64,000 nt of DNA from Dysidea avara (taxonomy: Eukaryota; Porifera; Demospongiae; Dictyoceratida; Dysideidae). Location of the stretch: positions 28,045,151 through 28,109,150 of the forward strand of contig NC_089281.1 in assembly GCF_963678975.1 (NCBI RefSeq). The letters are read 5' to 3'. Each line of letters opens with the position of its first letter. Position 1 is the stretch's first letter. The position numbers and the translations under genes are program-made. The notes under the pieces were generated by a model that was not told the DNA's origin, made no database searches, and saw nothing but the letters and a program-made list of their open reading frames with translations. Of this stretch, positions 14,601 through 29,700 are shown one piece after another.

Positions 14601-17600
14601 TCACTTTTACCAGTTTGAGTGCAGTAGATATTGTCGTACCAAGGTTGAGCCCTTTTAGAGGTAAAAATGTATGGTTTGTCTTATTAGCAAAAATGTTTGT
14701 CTTTTAGGAAATTTTTGTTGTTGATTAGGTACATGATTTCTGTAAGATTATATTATACTTCTGGTATTGTTAAACAACTTTTAAATTTCTTTCCTTCTCT
14801 CCCTCAAGGTTGGTCTCAGTATTCTACTAAAGAGATCCAATGCATTCAGGCCGGCTACAAAGATGATGATTCAGAGATTTGTGCCCTACCCAGCAGTGGG
14901 TGAGTGTTGTGTTGTGCAACTGCTGACATTACAAATCATGGCAGTAATGATGTAATATATCATGACATCACCTAGCTGACATCATAGTTGGTCAGCAGGG
15001 ATGATGTGACTGTATAAGCTGGATTAATAACTGTTATTGTAATTATCACCTCTTTACAATAGACAGTTATTTTTGGTGTGAATGTTTAACTGTTATAAAG
15101 AGGTTATCCTCTTTCAGTGTATTCACCCACTAGAGATATTTGTGCTCTTACTTTAGAGTCCTTGATTTTACAATGAGGCAGATATACTATAAAACTGCGA
15201 TAGTTATCTCACTGAGATGTGGTCATCATGTTACAAGTCTAAACCAGTCATCCCAATTGCATAATTTGTGTGTAAAGCAACCTACTCACCTTAACATTTG
15301 GCCCCAAAATGACTAAAATAGAGCATGTTTCACTGTTTCAAACCTTATCAGAGAGTTTCCATAATTCGAAATGTTAGCTAAGTGAATAAGTGAACTGTCT
15401 ATGCTTTTGTGTGTCACAAATGACCATTGTCCTAGAAGCATGCTGCTATACATGAATTGCCAACTGAATTTGTGTAGTGTCCTGGGTCATAGTGCAAGAT
15501 GTGAAATGTCTTATTTTACTTTTGAAGTGATTCAGATGAATAAACTTATAAGAGCTGTAGGAATGCCACCAGTACTGGTCTTCCTACATGTGAAAGTATG
15601 AATAATAGTTGTGTAATATTGTGAGATAAGGAATCCTGAAACCTTGAAGCTTTACTACCATGGAAACATTACCAGACAGTTTGTCTGCCAGTTTGAATGA
15701 GAAAGCTGTGACAAGTCATTTTCTGATGCCTGTGTTAACCCTTCACGTGAACGACTACCGAAACACCCAACCTGTTTTTGATTCATGTTGCTAGGTAGGC
15801 TAGGTGCTCGTTTTGGGGATGTATGATAGATTTACTCTGTGTATGATTTACTTTGTCTGTGAAGTTGAAAGAGAAGATTGCGGCTGGTAGACGAGAGCTG
15901 GGCTGAGTCTATATGATGTGAGTTGTTAGATAAATGAGGCTCGTAGAAGGCATATTGTTGGGCAATGACAGTGGATTACAAGGTCAAGACATAGTAAGCA
16001 CCGATAGAACATTGTAAGGCTTACTACTGGAGTATTAGTGTTGGCACTTATAAATTTAATAGATTGGTCTACATGGGATAGTTAGTACATAATAGTGTGT
16101 GTGATTCAGTATGTTGGAAGGACATCCCTGAATTGTGGTTATCCTGACCTCCGAATATGTACATTGGTACAGAGGTCTCAGATAGTTTTACTTTCTGCCA
16201 TCATCTCTTCCTACTTATATTCCAGAATATTGGAAAGTACATTGATAGTATAGTCTTCCAGTCAGATGCAGCTATTATTTCCGTTACTTGCCAAGAAAAC
16301 ATGCACCATTGTCAAAATGGTTTGCTTATTTTTCATATCATATAATACCCAAGTGTCCCATAAAATTTGAATATGTTTTAGTGTAATGATTTTCCCAAAA
16401 GATTGATGGTATCTCCCTCATGTGGATACCATCATCGAACAATTAGGACGAGTATTGCATTGTTTATTGTTCTTTTTCTGCATAGAGGTGGTCTCTCTGG
16501 ACTAGCAGTGTGTAGGTGAGCTGTAGGCATTTGTGTTTGCCAAGTTAGATATTTGCTGAGTTGACTCATATACTTTATCCTTGTTATAATCTGATTTGAT
16601 ATCTTCACTCCCTCTTTGTGAAGTTTGTGTTTCATGTACACTTGGCAAGTCTTCGTTATTTTCTTCTTGCTTGTCTCCTGGCACCATAACAGTGTTAACA
16701 CTATTTGTTAGGACTGAAACCAACACTGCAAATACTCACATACTTGTTCAGCATTTGGTACTCAGTCAGTATTTGAGTACTCATTAAGATCATGTGGCCC
16801 AGCTCATGTGATATATTTGCCATTAAGAAGTGACACTGTGAAGGCTGTGGAGAATTTAATGCACTTCATTGTTAGGAACAATTGTAGTACAGTGTGTTAA
16901 TTGAAATGTTGTAAACTGCTTATGGTCTAAACCATGTCACATAAATATGGTTACAAGCAGCAAAATAAATCCATGACCATTTCATCATCATTATAGCCAC
17001 TTGTCTGTCTCTTCTGCTTCCCTTCAGAGTAAGCAACTTCACTGAATGTGCTACACATCTTGTTTCCAATATATCTTGGGAAAGTATTGTGTATTGCGAT
17101 ATTTTTTTGTCGAATTGTAATTAGCTTTTACACTATCGTGATCAATGTAATACCTGTAAATTACTACTAAACATTTCTATTGTACCATAAGCTTGCTTCT
17201 TCACAAGAAAGGAGCAGTAAGCGAAACACACTGCTCACTTTACATGCAACTACCTGTGGGCAAGTACTATCTTAAGATACTCTAAAACACAGCCGAACAG
17301 AATTTGATTTTTGTCTTTCAGTTTTGTTGTTGGTCTTGACTTAAATGCTTTTTGTGTTAAAGAATTGTGTCACCTTGAAGTGTATGTATGTCACAATACA
17401 ACACTACACTTCCCCCCCAACCCACGCACACATGCACGCATGCCATGGATATGTATGTATTTAAGCTGGTATGTGTCTGTCTTGATCTAACAAATTACAA
17501 TAACTAATGACTATAAGTCGCTGTAGTATACATTATGTGTTCTGTTGTTAGCCACTGCCAGTGTGTCCAATCTGTACTTGATGAGACGCAATGAGCTTAA

Positions 17601-17721
17601 GGAAGGAATTGAAGTGAAGAACTCTAAAGATGAAGTGGTGGGCACTTCGTTTGTGGCTGCAAGAAGAGTAAGAATGATTTAACTGTAAAGTAAATTTTAA
17701 TTTTACTTTTGTGTGTGTAGT

Positions 17722-17795
<74 letters not shown>

Positions 17796-20700
17796 CGCAC
17801 ATGTGTGGTGAGGCGTGTAGGTGTGAACATGTTTTGTGTAAAGGATGTAAACATATAAACATTGAAACAAACCATGTAATTTTGCAGTGATTACACTGTT
17901 TTGCTAATTTTCTATTTGCCTCCTGTATTGTGGCTGAAAGTCAATTGTGTAACTAGGCAATTGTTTGAAACTGAATGATTTGATTTTGCTATATTTAGAT
18001 GTTGGAAGCTCCATCTTGTTATAGTGTTTATACAACCAGTCCATCTGTCAACTTATGAATTACTTACTATCAGAGTATACAATGGTAGTTTTTTATTTTA
18101 GAAGTGTAGTCTAACATGATCATGTGTGGTAAAATGTCAAGGAGGCTATATAACAGGGCTTGAAATTTAGTGATCCAGTGTTGAAGGGGTTCGTGTATGT
18201 ATGACAACATGCTAGGAGTATTCGAGTTTTTTATTATTAAATGACAGTTGTAGACAAGAAATCAATATTGTATTTCAAGAGCATCGTACAGTTATAGTGG
18301 AGTTTTGGGCTTTGTCATCTAAAAAAATTACCTTTACTTTTCTCTAAAGTATTGGTTTGGTATAACCAAACCCGTAGATGTCTTCCTAAACCCTTCCTAT
18401 ATATATATATATATATTTTTTTTATTTAATTTAACTGAATTTTTGCTGATTGACTAACTGACCGACTGACTGACTGACTGACTGACTGACTGACTGACTG
18501 ACTGACTGACTGACTGACTGACTGACTGACTGACTGACTGACTGACTGACTGACTGACTGACTGACTGACTGACTGACTGACTGACTGACTGACTGACTG
18601 ACTGACTGACTGACTGACTGACTGACTGACTGACTGACTGACTGACTGACTGACTGATACTTCCAGCATATTGTGTACTATTCTTCATTTGTAATGCTGT
18701 TTACGGGTGGAGCATAGCTGAAACTGAAGCAGAACACCCATAATTCAGTAATTGGTAATTTAGGCATGCGTTCAGTCGTAATTCCGGAAGTGACTGGATT
18801 GATTGCAGAGGCACTTCTCATACTTCACTTCATTTGTTACACTATATAAACAGGTGGCACATAGTGAAAGAGAAGCAGAAAGGCCATTACACTGCGTGTT
18901 TTAGTAATTGATAGGTTTTAGTAATTGATAGTTGGGACGCACACAATTTACTTTTATAATGTGACTGCATGGTGTCATTCCTGATGACCATCGCATACTG
19001 TATCAAACAATATTCTTGTTTGTTAACATTATTCATTACTAATGAATAATGTTAACAAACAAGTATATGGAAAAATTAGAAATTTTACATTTGAGTATAT
19101 AGGTATCATAGAAATGAAAAGCCAAGGTACACTTGCGGCTATACTAGTTACATCCCTACTTCTATGCTCTGTATATTACCGGAGTAGGAATTAAAATGTC
19201 CACTAGAATAGCTGCAGGTGTAGATGACCTCCCTTGTTTTGTTACTTTTTATTCTACCATCCCTACTCAAATTTTCTAATTTTTCCTTACACTTGTAGAG
19301 TGTTAAATTTCAAGGTGTGGGGAGGGCACTGACTCGAAAACAAACTTTTGAAATTGCCGTAAGAGTAAATTTGCTGTCAATTTTTCATGTTTGAATCAGT
19401 GTTGCTACAGTATGATGGGCTAGAGTAATTTTGTTGCAAATTCCTGTTATCCAGAAAGACACAGGAGTCCCTTAAAATTATATGCCATAGCTTATAAGTG
19501 CTCAAAGGGTTGACATTTATAAGCTGTTGCCATTTATAAGTGCCACTGCTGCTGCTGCTACTGCTGTTATATCATGTACTGGTGGTCATTGGTAGTGATC
19601 CTGTTAAAACAACCATGTATTCTAAATAAAACCTACTTTACAGCATGACATTACAGTTTAACAAAACTTTAGCATGTGCTGCTGAAAGATGTGTCTCATT
19701 TACTGGTTGGAAACCACATTCAGAATGAATAAGCTACATTAAGTGTTAGTGTGTGAGGTTAAAGCTATTTATTGCTATACCACCGCAACCTGTAGCCTCA
19801 TATAGGCATTGCAACTTTTAATTAGAGAGGGTAGGACATATGTACATTGCATGTCACTTAGTTTAATTGTACTACATGAATCGCCACTGTTGTAACAAAC
19901 AATGGGGTTTACATAATGTTTCACATAAGCTACAAGGCTTTGTACTTTGTACTTGGATTTCTTGGTAAAACAGTGAATAAAACCCCTCTACTGTATAGTA
20001 AAAAACTTTGGCAGTAAAAAAGTTTGGCAAAAACCCACTATTGCAAAATTTACAAAAAAAAACTTTGGCAAATAGGCTTCACCTGAAATTTTTTTAGCTA
20101 CTACGTATTGTACCGCTCGAATGCAACATTGCTACATGCGAGTGCAAGTGATTAAACAACTTGCCAATTAAGGGACGTGGCAGCCATTTCGATCACGATT
20201 CTTTAGGGATGACCAGTCATGATGAAAACAGCTGCCACACCCCTAAATTAGCAAGTCTTTTAATTGCTTGCATTTGTGCGTAGTGACGTTGGATTTGAGT
20301 GGTAGCTACCGTAAATGTGTAAGCATCGTTCACTGGTTCTTGTAACATCGCAAATGTCGAGAGCAGTGTTTGGATTTTTGTGAACTCTTATGGGACAATG
20401 AACCTCGCGACAATTGAAGGGAACACTTGGAAATACTCACGATACCTGTCACGATACTTCGATATCCATCCTTTCAACGTGGCTAATCTGCTCATGTAAT
20501 TGCTAAAAATAATTGGCGGATAAAACTTTGGTGATTGTAATGCTATTCGCCAAAGTTTTTTACCGCCAGAATTTTTTACTATACAGTATTTAGTGCATTT
20601 ACTGTATCAAGGGCTCTTTCACGCAAAGTACATTTCTGTGAAGCTTATGTGAAGTACCATCTAAATATTCAGTGAGCCCCAGTGAACCCGGTTTTGTGCT

Positions 20701-23700
20701 GTGTTATCCCTCTAGCTTTAAAGGAGTAGAATAGTATTAATGATTTGTTGTTACAGTGATAATCTAGTATTGATAATAAATGCTTTGTATCACCACCAAT
20801 ATTAAAGCTATAATGTATTCTTGCTGATCTGAGATCCACCAAAGTATATGTAAACTGAACAGCAATAGTGACTGTTTAATTAGAGCTTTTTACAAGAAAA
20901 CACTAGTCAGTGTATGTTGTATTAGAGTGATGGGTATTTTTTGAAGATAGCAGGCTCAGTACTTTATGTATTATAAACTTCAGACATACCTGGATGATGC
21001 AGTACCTTTCATAGCAATATGATTTTTAAGGATTGAGGACAAGCAGCTAATAAATCATGTTTCCTATAAGTACACAATTTGTTGTTCTACTTGTGATGCA
21101 TACCTTTATAAAATGATCCATAGATTGATGGTGGTTACTCCTGACAACTTCTGATCAGTTCCATTTGATTCACCGTTAAATGTCCACATGTGACTCACAT
21201 GATTAAACCCACAATCCAAAGTAATGATATGGCAAAAATTTTGAATCATGCAAACACAAGTAACCTTTGTAGTGTCATGAATAGACTTTTATCAATATGT
21301 AGTTTTAAGCTAATTGAGTTTAAGTTATTCCACCACGTGTTACCATGTATGCCTGTACTATGTAAGCACACATCCCCCTAAAGTTTTATTATTATTAAAT
21401 GCTATTCCACTAGGGACCTGTGAGGAGACTAAAGCCTGTGAATACAGGGAGTCAGAAACATGTAACTGAAACATGAAGAATGCAGAAAAAATCCCATCCC
21501 AGTGGTGACTTGATCCTCTGCAATATGCAGTCTAGGCATGCGCTAAAGGAGCCACAACAGCTGGGATCTGAGATCTCCTCTGCATTCATCCTGTTTTATG
21601 CTGGTGCAGATGATTTAGTATCTGTATGTTCTATTAGAGTGTTTATGATCACGCATGTAGCTCACATCCAAGTGCCCACAAAATTATTGAAAATTATTAG
21701 CTAAATTAGTTTTATATTATAGCTAAATTAGCCAATTGTTGACCTATAAACACTAGTGTAAATTAAGTAGGGATCCAATGAAACGAGGGATATGAATGAT
21801 GGTATTACAACATAGCTATGTGGGAATATCCCTACGTTGGCATGTTATTGTAATGCCAAGGTAGGGATATTTCCATGTAGCACCATCTTTTGTATCCTTT
21901 GTTTCATTAGTTTTTATTGTTGGATCCCTAAAATAATAATTTACACTAGTTTGTTTACTTTTTTGACTGTTTTATTAGAATTAATGACTGTGGTATTAGG
22001 ATTAATAGCTTTATTAGAATATTTCAATTTTAAATCTTATCTTGATGAGCTACATATCAAGAGTTATGGCTACCTCGTCTTATCAAAGAGTACAGTGGTA
22101 CTGTTTAAGTAGGGATCCCCCAAATGTGACCTGATGCCTTTAAAAATCTTCCTAGAGACATCTTACATGATAAAAATCACCTTTGTGGAATAGTATTAGT
22201 CCATCTAACATCAAATACAGCATTGATACAAGAAAACACTTATAGGCAGCTGGATATAGAATTTTTTTAAAAATCACCAAAACTCGAATTTTTGTCTGCC
22301 TGCCTGCCTGCCAGCCTGACTAGTCGCAAGGCTGGAGGCCAAACAAAGTAGCGCTCGGCCACCGTTTTATGCCACAATAGCAAACTCACCAGTGGCATGG
22401 GGCTGCGATGAGTGTGTGCCCTCTGTGCCTTACAAGTCTTTCCTTCTATCTTCAATCAAGCTGGTCGTTGTCTTCTTCAACCATATCAAGACTTTAATTT
22501 TCCCTATCAACACTTCTTGAGCAACATATTTAGACACCACAAACTTACTTAAGCACTTACGCTTGCTAGATACCTGTAGTTTCAAGACCACATTAATGAT
22601 CTTAGTTGATTTATAACAATCAAAAATGGAAACCACACTTCTTAACAATCTATTTACTCAATCATGATGACCACACCCCTATATCATTATTGGTCTAGCT
22701 GCATTCATAATGCTATCACGGTGACAGTAGGAAAGAGTGACATGCCCCCCGGTATATAAAAGGCCGACTCGAGATACTCTAATACAGCAGTCACCCTAAT
22801 AGAACAGTCACATGTGTATAGCTGTATGCTATAGCAAAAAACCAGTATATTAATTTAAAAATGAAGTAGGGATCCAAATGATAAAGAGTAGTGAAGCTAG
22901 AGATGAATGATGGTATTACAGCATAGCTCAGTGGGAAAATCTCTACTTTGCCATTGAACACTGAGCTATGCTGTACTGTAATACCATCATTCATCTCTTG
23001 TTTCACTACTTTTTATCACTTGGATCCCTACTTCATTTTTGAATTAACAATTTTTAATGTACTTTAAAGGACTTTGGAGTGAAAGATCAAAGTGAAAATA
23101 GTGTTATATTTGCCATACAGAACAGTTTAAGCAACCACAGTGCTATATTGGTGACCGCAGTACTATCATACAGTACGATGGTACTGTATAGTAGGGACAG
23201 CGAAGGTGTGTGTGTGGCCCGTGATAACCCAAAAAAACTGCCTCAATTTTTCCTCACAACATGACAGTATTGGTTGGGTAAAATCAAGCCAAAAAGTGTC
23301 TTCAGATCGACCCGAAATATTTCTGTCAAGTTGCTTCAGAATTTAAAAATAATTCAATGGAATTTTCTAATGCCTGCCTGCCTGATGCTTTCAGTCAAGC
23401 ATAGCAGAAAACTGGCTACGGCTACAACCTTAGTTCTTCACAGAAACGCTTCTACTTCAATGAAGAAAAAACTTTTGGCATATTGATAAACATACAATGC
23501 TTGCACTATTGTCTTACCTTTTATCTTTCTTTACCATGGCCATCAGTCAAGGTTCTCTGCTGATAGTGTTAATAGACTACAGTAGGGCTTCCATCTACGA
23601 GTGTATATTGCATCAAACTATTTGAATACACGTGGTTAGTTTAGCGTTGCACCAAACTATTTGAACACACATGGCTCGGTGGTTTTCGAAGTTGGTAGTT

Positions 23701-26700
23701 GATATTGATCAGTGAGAGCAACATGCGGTGAACTAGCAACATGTAAGTCAATAAATATAGTTTAGTAACAGCGTTAAAACTGAGTCAGGTCATCCAGGTC
23801 CTGCTTTACAGATTATCTGGGTCTGACCCGGCACATGCTAAATTATCGTAGATTTTTTCTTATACTTGTATCGAGGCAGTTGTAGTACTGTGCGTGGGCA
23901 TGAGACAATTAGTTATGCGGCACCCGACCCTAAAATTGAGACAGCAAGGACAATTAACTGGAGAAGAAAACATCTGAGAGGCAGAGGAAAAAGGTCTTCA
24001 TAGTACATCCATGTTTCACTGAGGGCTTGCTTGGTGAGTCTCGAATAATTTTGTGCATGTTTCACTCAAGCTCCAGTCGAAACTTGAAAGTTCTTTCACC
24101 TCGTGCTATATTTGTCTCTCGTCCACTCTTTTCATGCTATATTTTTCATATAGCACTCACGGCAATGCTTTAACTAATACATGTAACACTTTCACACCTC
24201 AGATCAAAGGAACCGCTTGGGCTACATACAAAATGTAGCCTGGGCTACAACTGGGCAGTGAATCACTTGTTACATGTAGTTGGTTTTCACAATATAGCCA
24301 GCCAATGGTTTATAATCTAATTTCTTCTAAACATCTTTTTATGGTAATTAGTCTACCTATGTACCAATTTTCAGCTTATTGAAGTAACTGGCTGGCTGAG
24401 AAAAACAAATTGTTTTCACAAAATTCTATAAAAACCTATTGAAATCTTCATACGGGACTTGAGCTATGAATGCTTATTTACAATGTGGTAGAAATAAAGT
24501 GTACCATTATCATTTCTTTGTTGTCTTCTTTGTGCATACGGAGGAATATCTGTATAGCTGGCTTCTTGACCGATGACACACTACCATGTGTCTTGATTCT
24601 CAGCAGCTGTGGCTGTCAACCAGTACTGAGTTATTCACCTGAGAACAGTAGGTCTGCCAAGGTTCTAAACCATAAAACAAACAAGCTCACCTCTTGCATG
24701 CAAGATGGACTTCTCATGGTCTGTACATTTGATAGAATGGTTATTAAATGTGACCGTCTCAGCAAAAAACCGACTTGTTTGCACAAGCATGCGTATTGAG
24801 AACAACAGAATTTAAAAATTATTTGTAAAATTATGCATGCTAATACACGCAAGTTTTTATCGGAAGAAATCAATTAAAACTATATACCATCTTATTCGCC
24901 TGCTCATGGAGAGTTTGAAAATCTTTGTTTCGTTTCTGTAGCTCTAACGGTATGCGTGTCATGTGCGTTTGTTTACAATGCGGTAAATGTAAGCAATCAT
25001 TTCTTCTACCAAACCACCTTCATATCCATATGTGCAAGTCACTACAGGGCTAACACTATATCTTGGCTGATGTGCTAATCCATGGTGAACATTTTAAGCC
25101 GAATTGCAATGTTGTAGACTAATCCAAACGGAAGTTATGGCTGTGAATGTAAGCGCCTGTAGTTTATTTTCAGTATAGTCGCTGTACAAATTGACTATCT
25201 TGCTCTTCCTACTGTCTAGCACTATAATTCCAAAACTACTCACCACAGAAAGCTGAAACTTTGGTGATCCATTCCTTGCATGGACACTGCAGATAATGCT
25301 GAGAAAAATTATTTTTAAATCCGAAATTGTGCGAACAAGTTAGGCTTTTGCTGAGACGGTCACAAATGTTCTATGAATTCATTTCTTGTGACTGGATTTG
25401 CAAGAATCTCACGTGTTCACATACAGGAGAGTGAGACGTTGAAGTAGTCAAGTAGTCATAGAATAGCACTTGGAAATTGAAGGCAAGTCACAAATCTGCT
25501 GGTAAACATGTCATGCACTAGTTATCCAACACCACAGAGACTGCTCAGGCCAGTCCAGAACCATGGAGGAGGTACCTCAGACCACCATTGAAGCGTTGTA
25601 CAAAAGCCTTCCAAGAAAGCACACAAAGCTTCTATGAAGCAAGGAGAGTATAGAAACTGATACTCTATGAACACAGCTATCAAGTTGATCTCTGAATCAT
25701 TATTTGCGCTAACCTGTTGGGTTTTGGCAAATCCATTTATCTCTCTGGGATCTTTTTCTACCTCAGAAATTTTCGCCCTTAGATATTGTATGATACCCAT
25801 AGACTTATTGATACCCATAGACTTATTGATACCCATAGACTTATTGATACCCATAGACTTCTCTTTATAAAGAATGGTGGTTCTTACTGCTTTTGCTTTA
25901 GCAGAGTAAATGTAGCTATGAGATTTTGGACTTTAGAATGTAATTTTAACCACCAGATAAAATGATGCCAGTTTGCTGCATTAGTCTAAATGCTGGCTGT
26001 GGAATATATACCTGATTGTTTTGAGAAAATCATACTGTAGTGTAGTGTAGTATGTACGTGTTGTGTAGTGTGGTATGTAGTATGTGTATTTCCTAATCCT
26101 TACACACACATGTACATGAAGTTTTTCTGTGTGAGAAGAAGAGGCTTGGGGTCTTAGCTAATAAACTTGAGAATGCAGGGTTAGGGTAAATAGTTACTTT
26201 TGTAACTAAGTTATGCAATATATTACTTTAAAAAGAACTAGTTACATCCCTTGTAACTAGTAACTTGTAATAGTTACAACTGTCCAAAAGTAACTAAGTT
26301 ACAATAATATTAACTAAAAATCAAAACACTTTGCATACAGCCAAACTAGTAGATACATTCTGTGTACTGTATTTAGGTTGTGTAGCAGACAGAATAATAG
26401 TTGAAACTGGACTGAAATGGTCACTTTCTTTGCTTGTAAGCAAGGGAAGCACACAATGTACATTACTATTCTTCCATTGGTAAGGCGTATCTGAGTGGAA
26501 TAACCATACAAATGTGTTTCAAAAGTTAACAAACAAGCCCTAGTAACTTAACTACTAGTTACTGTACAAAAGTAAGTTCTGTGCGATAAAAGTAATGAGT
26601 TAACTTTTTCTTTTATGTAACTACCCCAACTCTGGGAAAATGTGGTAGAAACTTATGTTAGGAAGACACTCCTCATTATTTCTGTGTTACAAAGGACAGC

Positions 26701-29700
26701 AGCTTACAAGCATGCAACTTGTGCTTCCTATCAGATACCATCACAATTCTAATGTGTTGTTGAATACTTTCATTACCTTGTGATGTTAAGCTGCATAGTG
26801 ACTGTGTGAGTGACAAGATAGCAAGATAGTAAAACTGTAAACCATGTTGTTCAGTAGTCGTGTATGAAAATATATGAGAAAGGTTATATAGACAGTGTCC
26901 AACAATCCATTCAACCTGACGCTGGACTCCCTCCTTCGTCAACATGAACACTCGTTTCTTGGCTCAAGTGTAGCCTCCTTCTTGGCATTGATGGAGTCAT
27001 CACTGTTTCCTCATTTTTAATTTACATCATCAGTGTAATGGGGCTAGTGACACAGTCATATGTAAGCAAGCTTGTGGTGTACAATTTGGCTCTTAAATTC
27101 TGTGATAAAGACAATTGCTCACAGTACCACACTGCAGGAAATTTTGACGAAAGGAAAAGTTGACGAATCCACACTACATCAGCATTGATGAATTAAGTGT
27201 TGACGAAAATCAAGAAACGTAAACATGTACTTTTAGGTGCTTTCGGTCGTTTGACAAAATTAACCAATTTGTCAACCTTTTCTTTTGTCAAATTTCCTGT
27301 CGTACAGTACTATCTTTCCATAGTAACCTCCTTAGGAACAGTGCATGTGAAAAAATGATTATATTATTTATGTAGGAATTAATTTCCTAATTTCAGATGT
27401 GTTTAAAATTTAGTTGCTGTGGATGTGGTTGACTAAGAACAAATTGCTTACAAAAGAGTATTTTCTTTATAGAGTGTTTTGTGTACAATTATGGTAGTTG
27501 TATATGCTTTCCCACTGTGGTCTTGTGAGAAAACTAAAGCTTGATGTTTACTTGTTAAAACCGTTTCATGGCTGAATTTCCCAGCACACTTTACAAGGCA
27601 CGCCGAATCATGCTGTATAAGCCTCACTGTACACTAAACCACTTGGTTACTATACTTCTACGTAAACGCTGTGGACTAACAATCTCGACTGGGTTGTTTT
27701 TGTTTACGTAAACAAAACCACAAGGTAATTATAAGACAACAAAACTACAAAATATGCTAAAAGCAGCCTTGAGAAACAGGCGGCTAATAAACTATCTACA
27801 AATAAGTGTTACAGTGTAAGAAACTATTTTATATTGTTTCCTTACTGAATCATCATCTTCATGGCTGGTTTCTTAGAGTTTTATCACTAATCCAGTGTCA
27901 CGCATGCGTATACGCACACGATTGAATTACGCCACACGTCTGAAAAACCATCTACAGCTACTTGCCAGTTGTCTTAGCCTATCTATAACAATGTATCTTT
28001 GTTCAAAACGTAACTACCAACTGAAATATAAGCGAAATAGTCCTATTTTCGAGAGAAAATTTTTACCGGGTTATGTAATAAACCTGCAATAGTGCGCAAA
28101 CTATCCGGTTATCCCAGAAACGGGATCTCTGTGGGTGTGCCCGCTTCAGGGTTAGCGCATCGTACTACGAAACACACAATAGAAGTGCTAGCGTGTTGGA
28201 ATTGCACTCAGCGCGTGTTTTATACTGCTGTGCCGGATAAATCCGGTTACAGCCATGAAAGGGTTAACTGATATTTGCTAGGATAACTTTGTAAGCTCTT
28301 AATAGATTTATATTCTAGAGGCAGTTGTTACAGTGATCGGATAGTCTTCTTTTAACATAAATATGTGCCAATGTGGTTGCAGACAGATGTGCAGACAAGA
28401 ACAAGTTTCTAGAATATACGGGGAGCCATTAAACCCAGAATAATGAAGTAGTGGAATAATAGAATAAGCAAAAAAATCTCCTAACATTTATGGTAGTCAT
28501 GTGCCTGGTTTATAAAATACAATTACAAAAATTTAACTACTAAAATGTTTGTTGCAATTACGTGGCACCAGTATTTAGATCTAACATATCAATTTATAAA
28601 TTGTATTGACAACTTTAAGAATGTCTGGATCATGTATTGCAGTGAAACCTTATTACTAAGGCCTTCTTTGGGATGAAAATGATGGTCATGTAATGAGGTG
28701 GTCTTATTAATGAGGTCATGAAGTACACCTTAGCTATGTTTGGGACCTACTTGACATGGTCACTATAATGAGGTGGTCTTATTAATGAGGTATGAAGTAC
28801 ACCTTAGCTATGTTTGGGACCTACTTGACATGGTCACTATAATGAGGTGGTCTTATTAATGAGGTCATGAAGTACACCTTAGCTATGTTTGGGACCTACA
28901 TGGTCACCATAATGAGGAATGAGGTCATGAAGTATATTTGGGGACATGCATGATATGGCCTTGTAATGTGGTAGTCTTGTTAATTAATAAGACCCCTAAG
29001 GGTATGTTTGGAGACTTGCATAACATGGCTATTATAATTGGGTGGTCTTGTTAAGGAGGTGACTACTGCTGCTTTAGTAAGATTTTACTGTCCCCATGCT
29101 GGCTGTTATTGTACGATGGTATTTGAGACATGTAGTAAGGTATACAAATCATGTAATAACACTTGTTATATAGCACCTGTACTTGTACTATACAAGCTCC
29201 ACATATCTGTCTGCAATGTCAGTCATTGCTGATGCTGTGAAGAGAGGAGGCCATCACAGCTATGGTATGGTTGAAACGTTTGATGGACAAAGTTTTTGAC
29301 ATTCCAGCGTGAAATATTTTATGGATACATTCACTACTTGAGGTATCAAGCTTGCATGACTACAGCAGTTTACACTACACAGCATTATTATGCATCTGGC
29401 CAAGGTTCTTGGGATGTCATCGGCAATTTCACTTGAGCACAACTCTAACAGCAATCATTGGCTTGCATAAGGAAAATATGCTGCTAGCTTACTAAAAGTT
29501 GTCATACTCCTCATATCAGGACTTTTATTATAAAATTCTTTTACAAAACTTATAAACTCTCCTACTAACTGTGTTTGTAGGCTAGTCAGGTTGATGTGAT
29601 AGAGGACATGTCAACCGTAGCTTCCTCATTTAATTTGTAGTTTATAATCAAAAGTATGCCACCCATTAGAAGGCTGCTGTCTTCAGTATATATTTAATCT

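Noticed and set aside
17548-17875. Minus-strand frames rich in His-Thr
   Set aside because: They are translations of the (GT)n microsatellite next to a confirmed sideroflexin exon on the other strand.
18431-18688. Minus-strand frame with a Ser-Gln-Ser-Val repeat
   Set aside because: It is the translation of the (GACT)n array; a 4-base unit gives the same peptide in every frame on a strand.
22751-22763. TATATAAAAGG as the promoter of an unknown gene
   Set aside because: It lies inside a dispersed repeat and no coding frame or conserved RNA follows; kept only as a note on the repeat.
28650-29060. CRISPR-like spacing in the 75-base array
   Set aside because: Units are directly adjacent without unique spacers, and the window is clearly eukaryotic.
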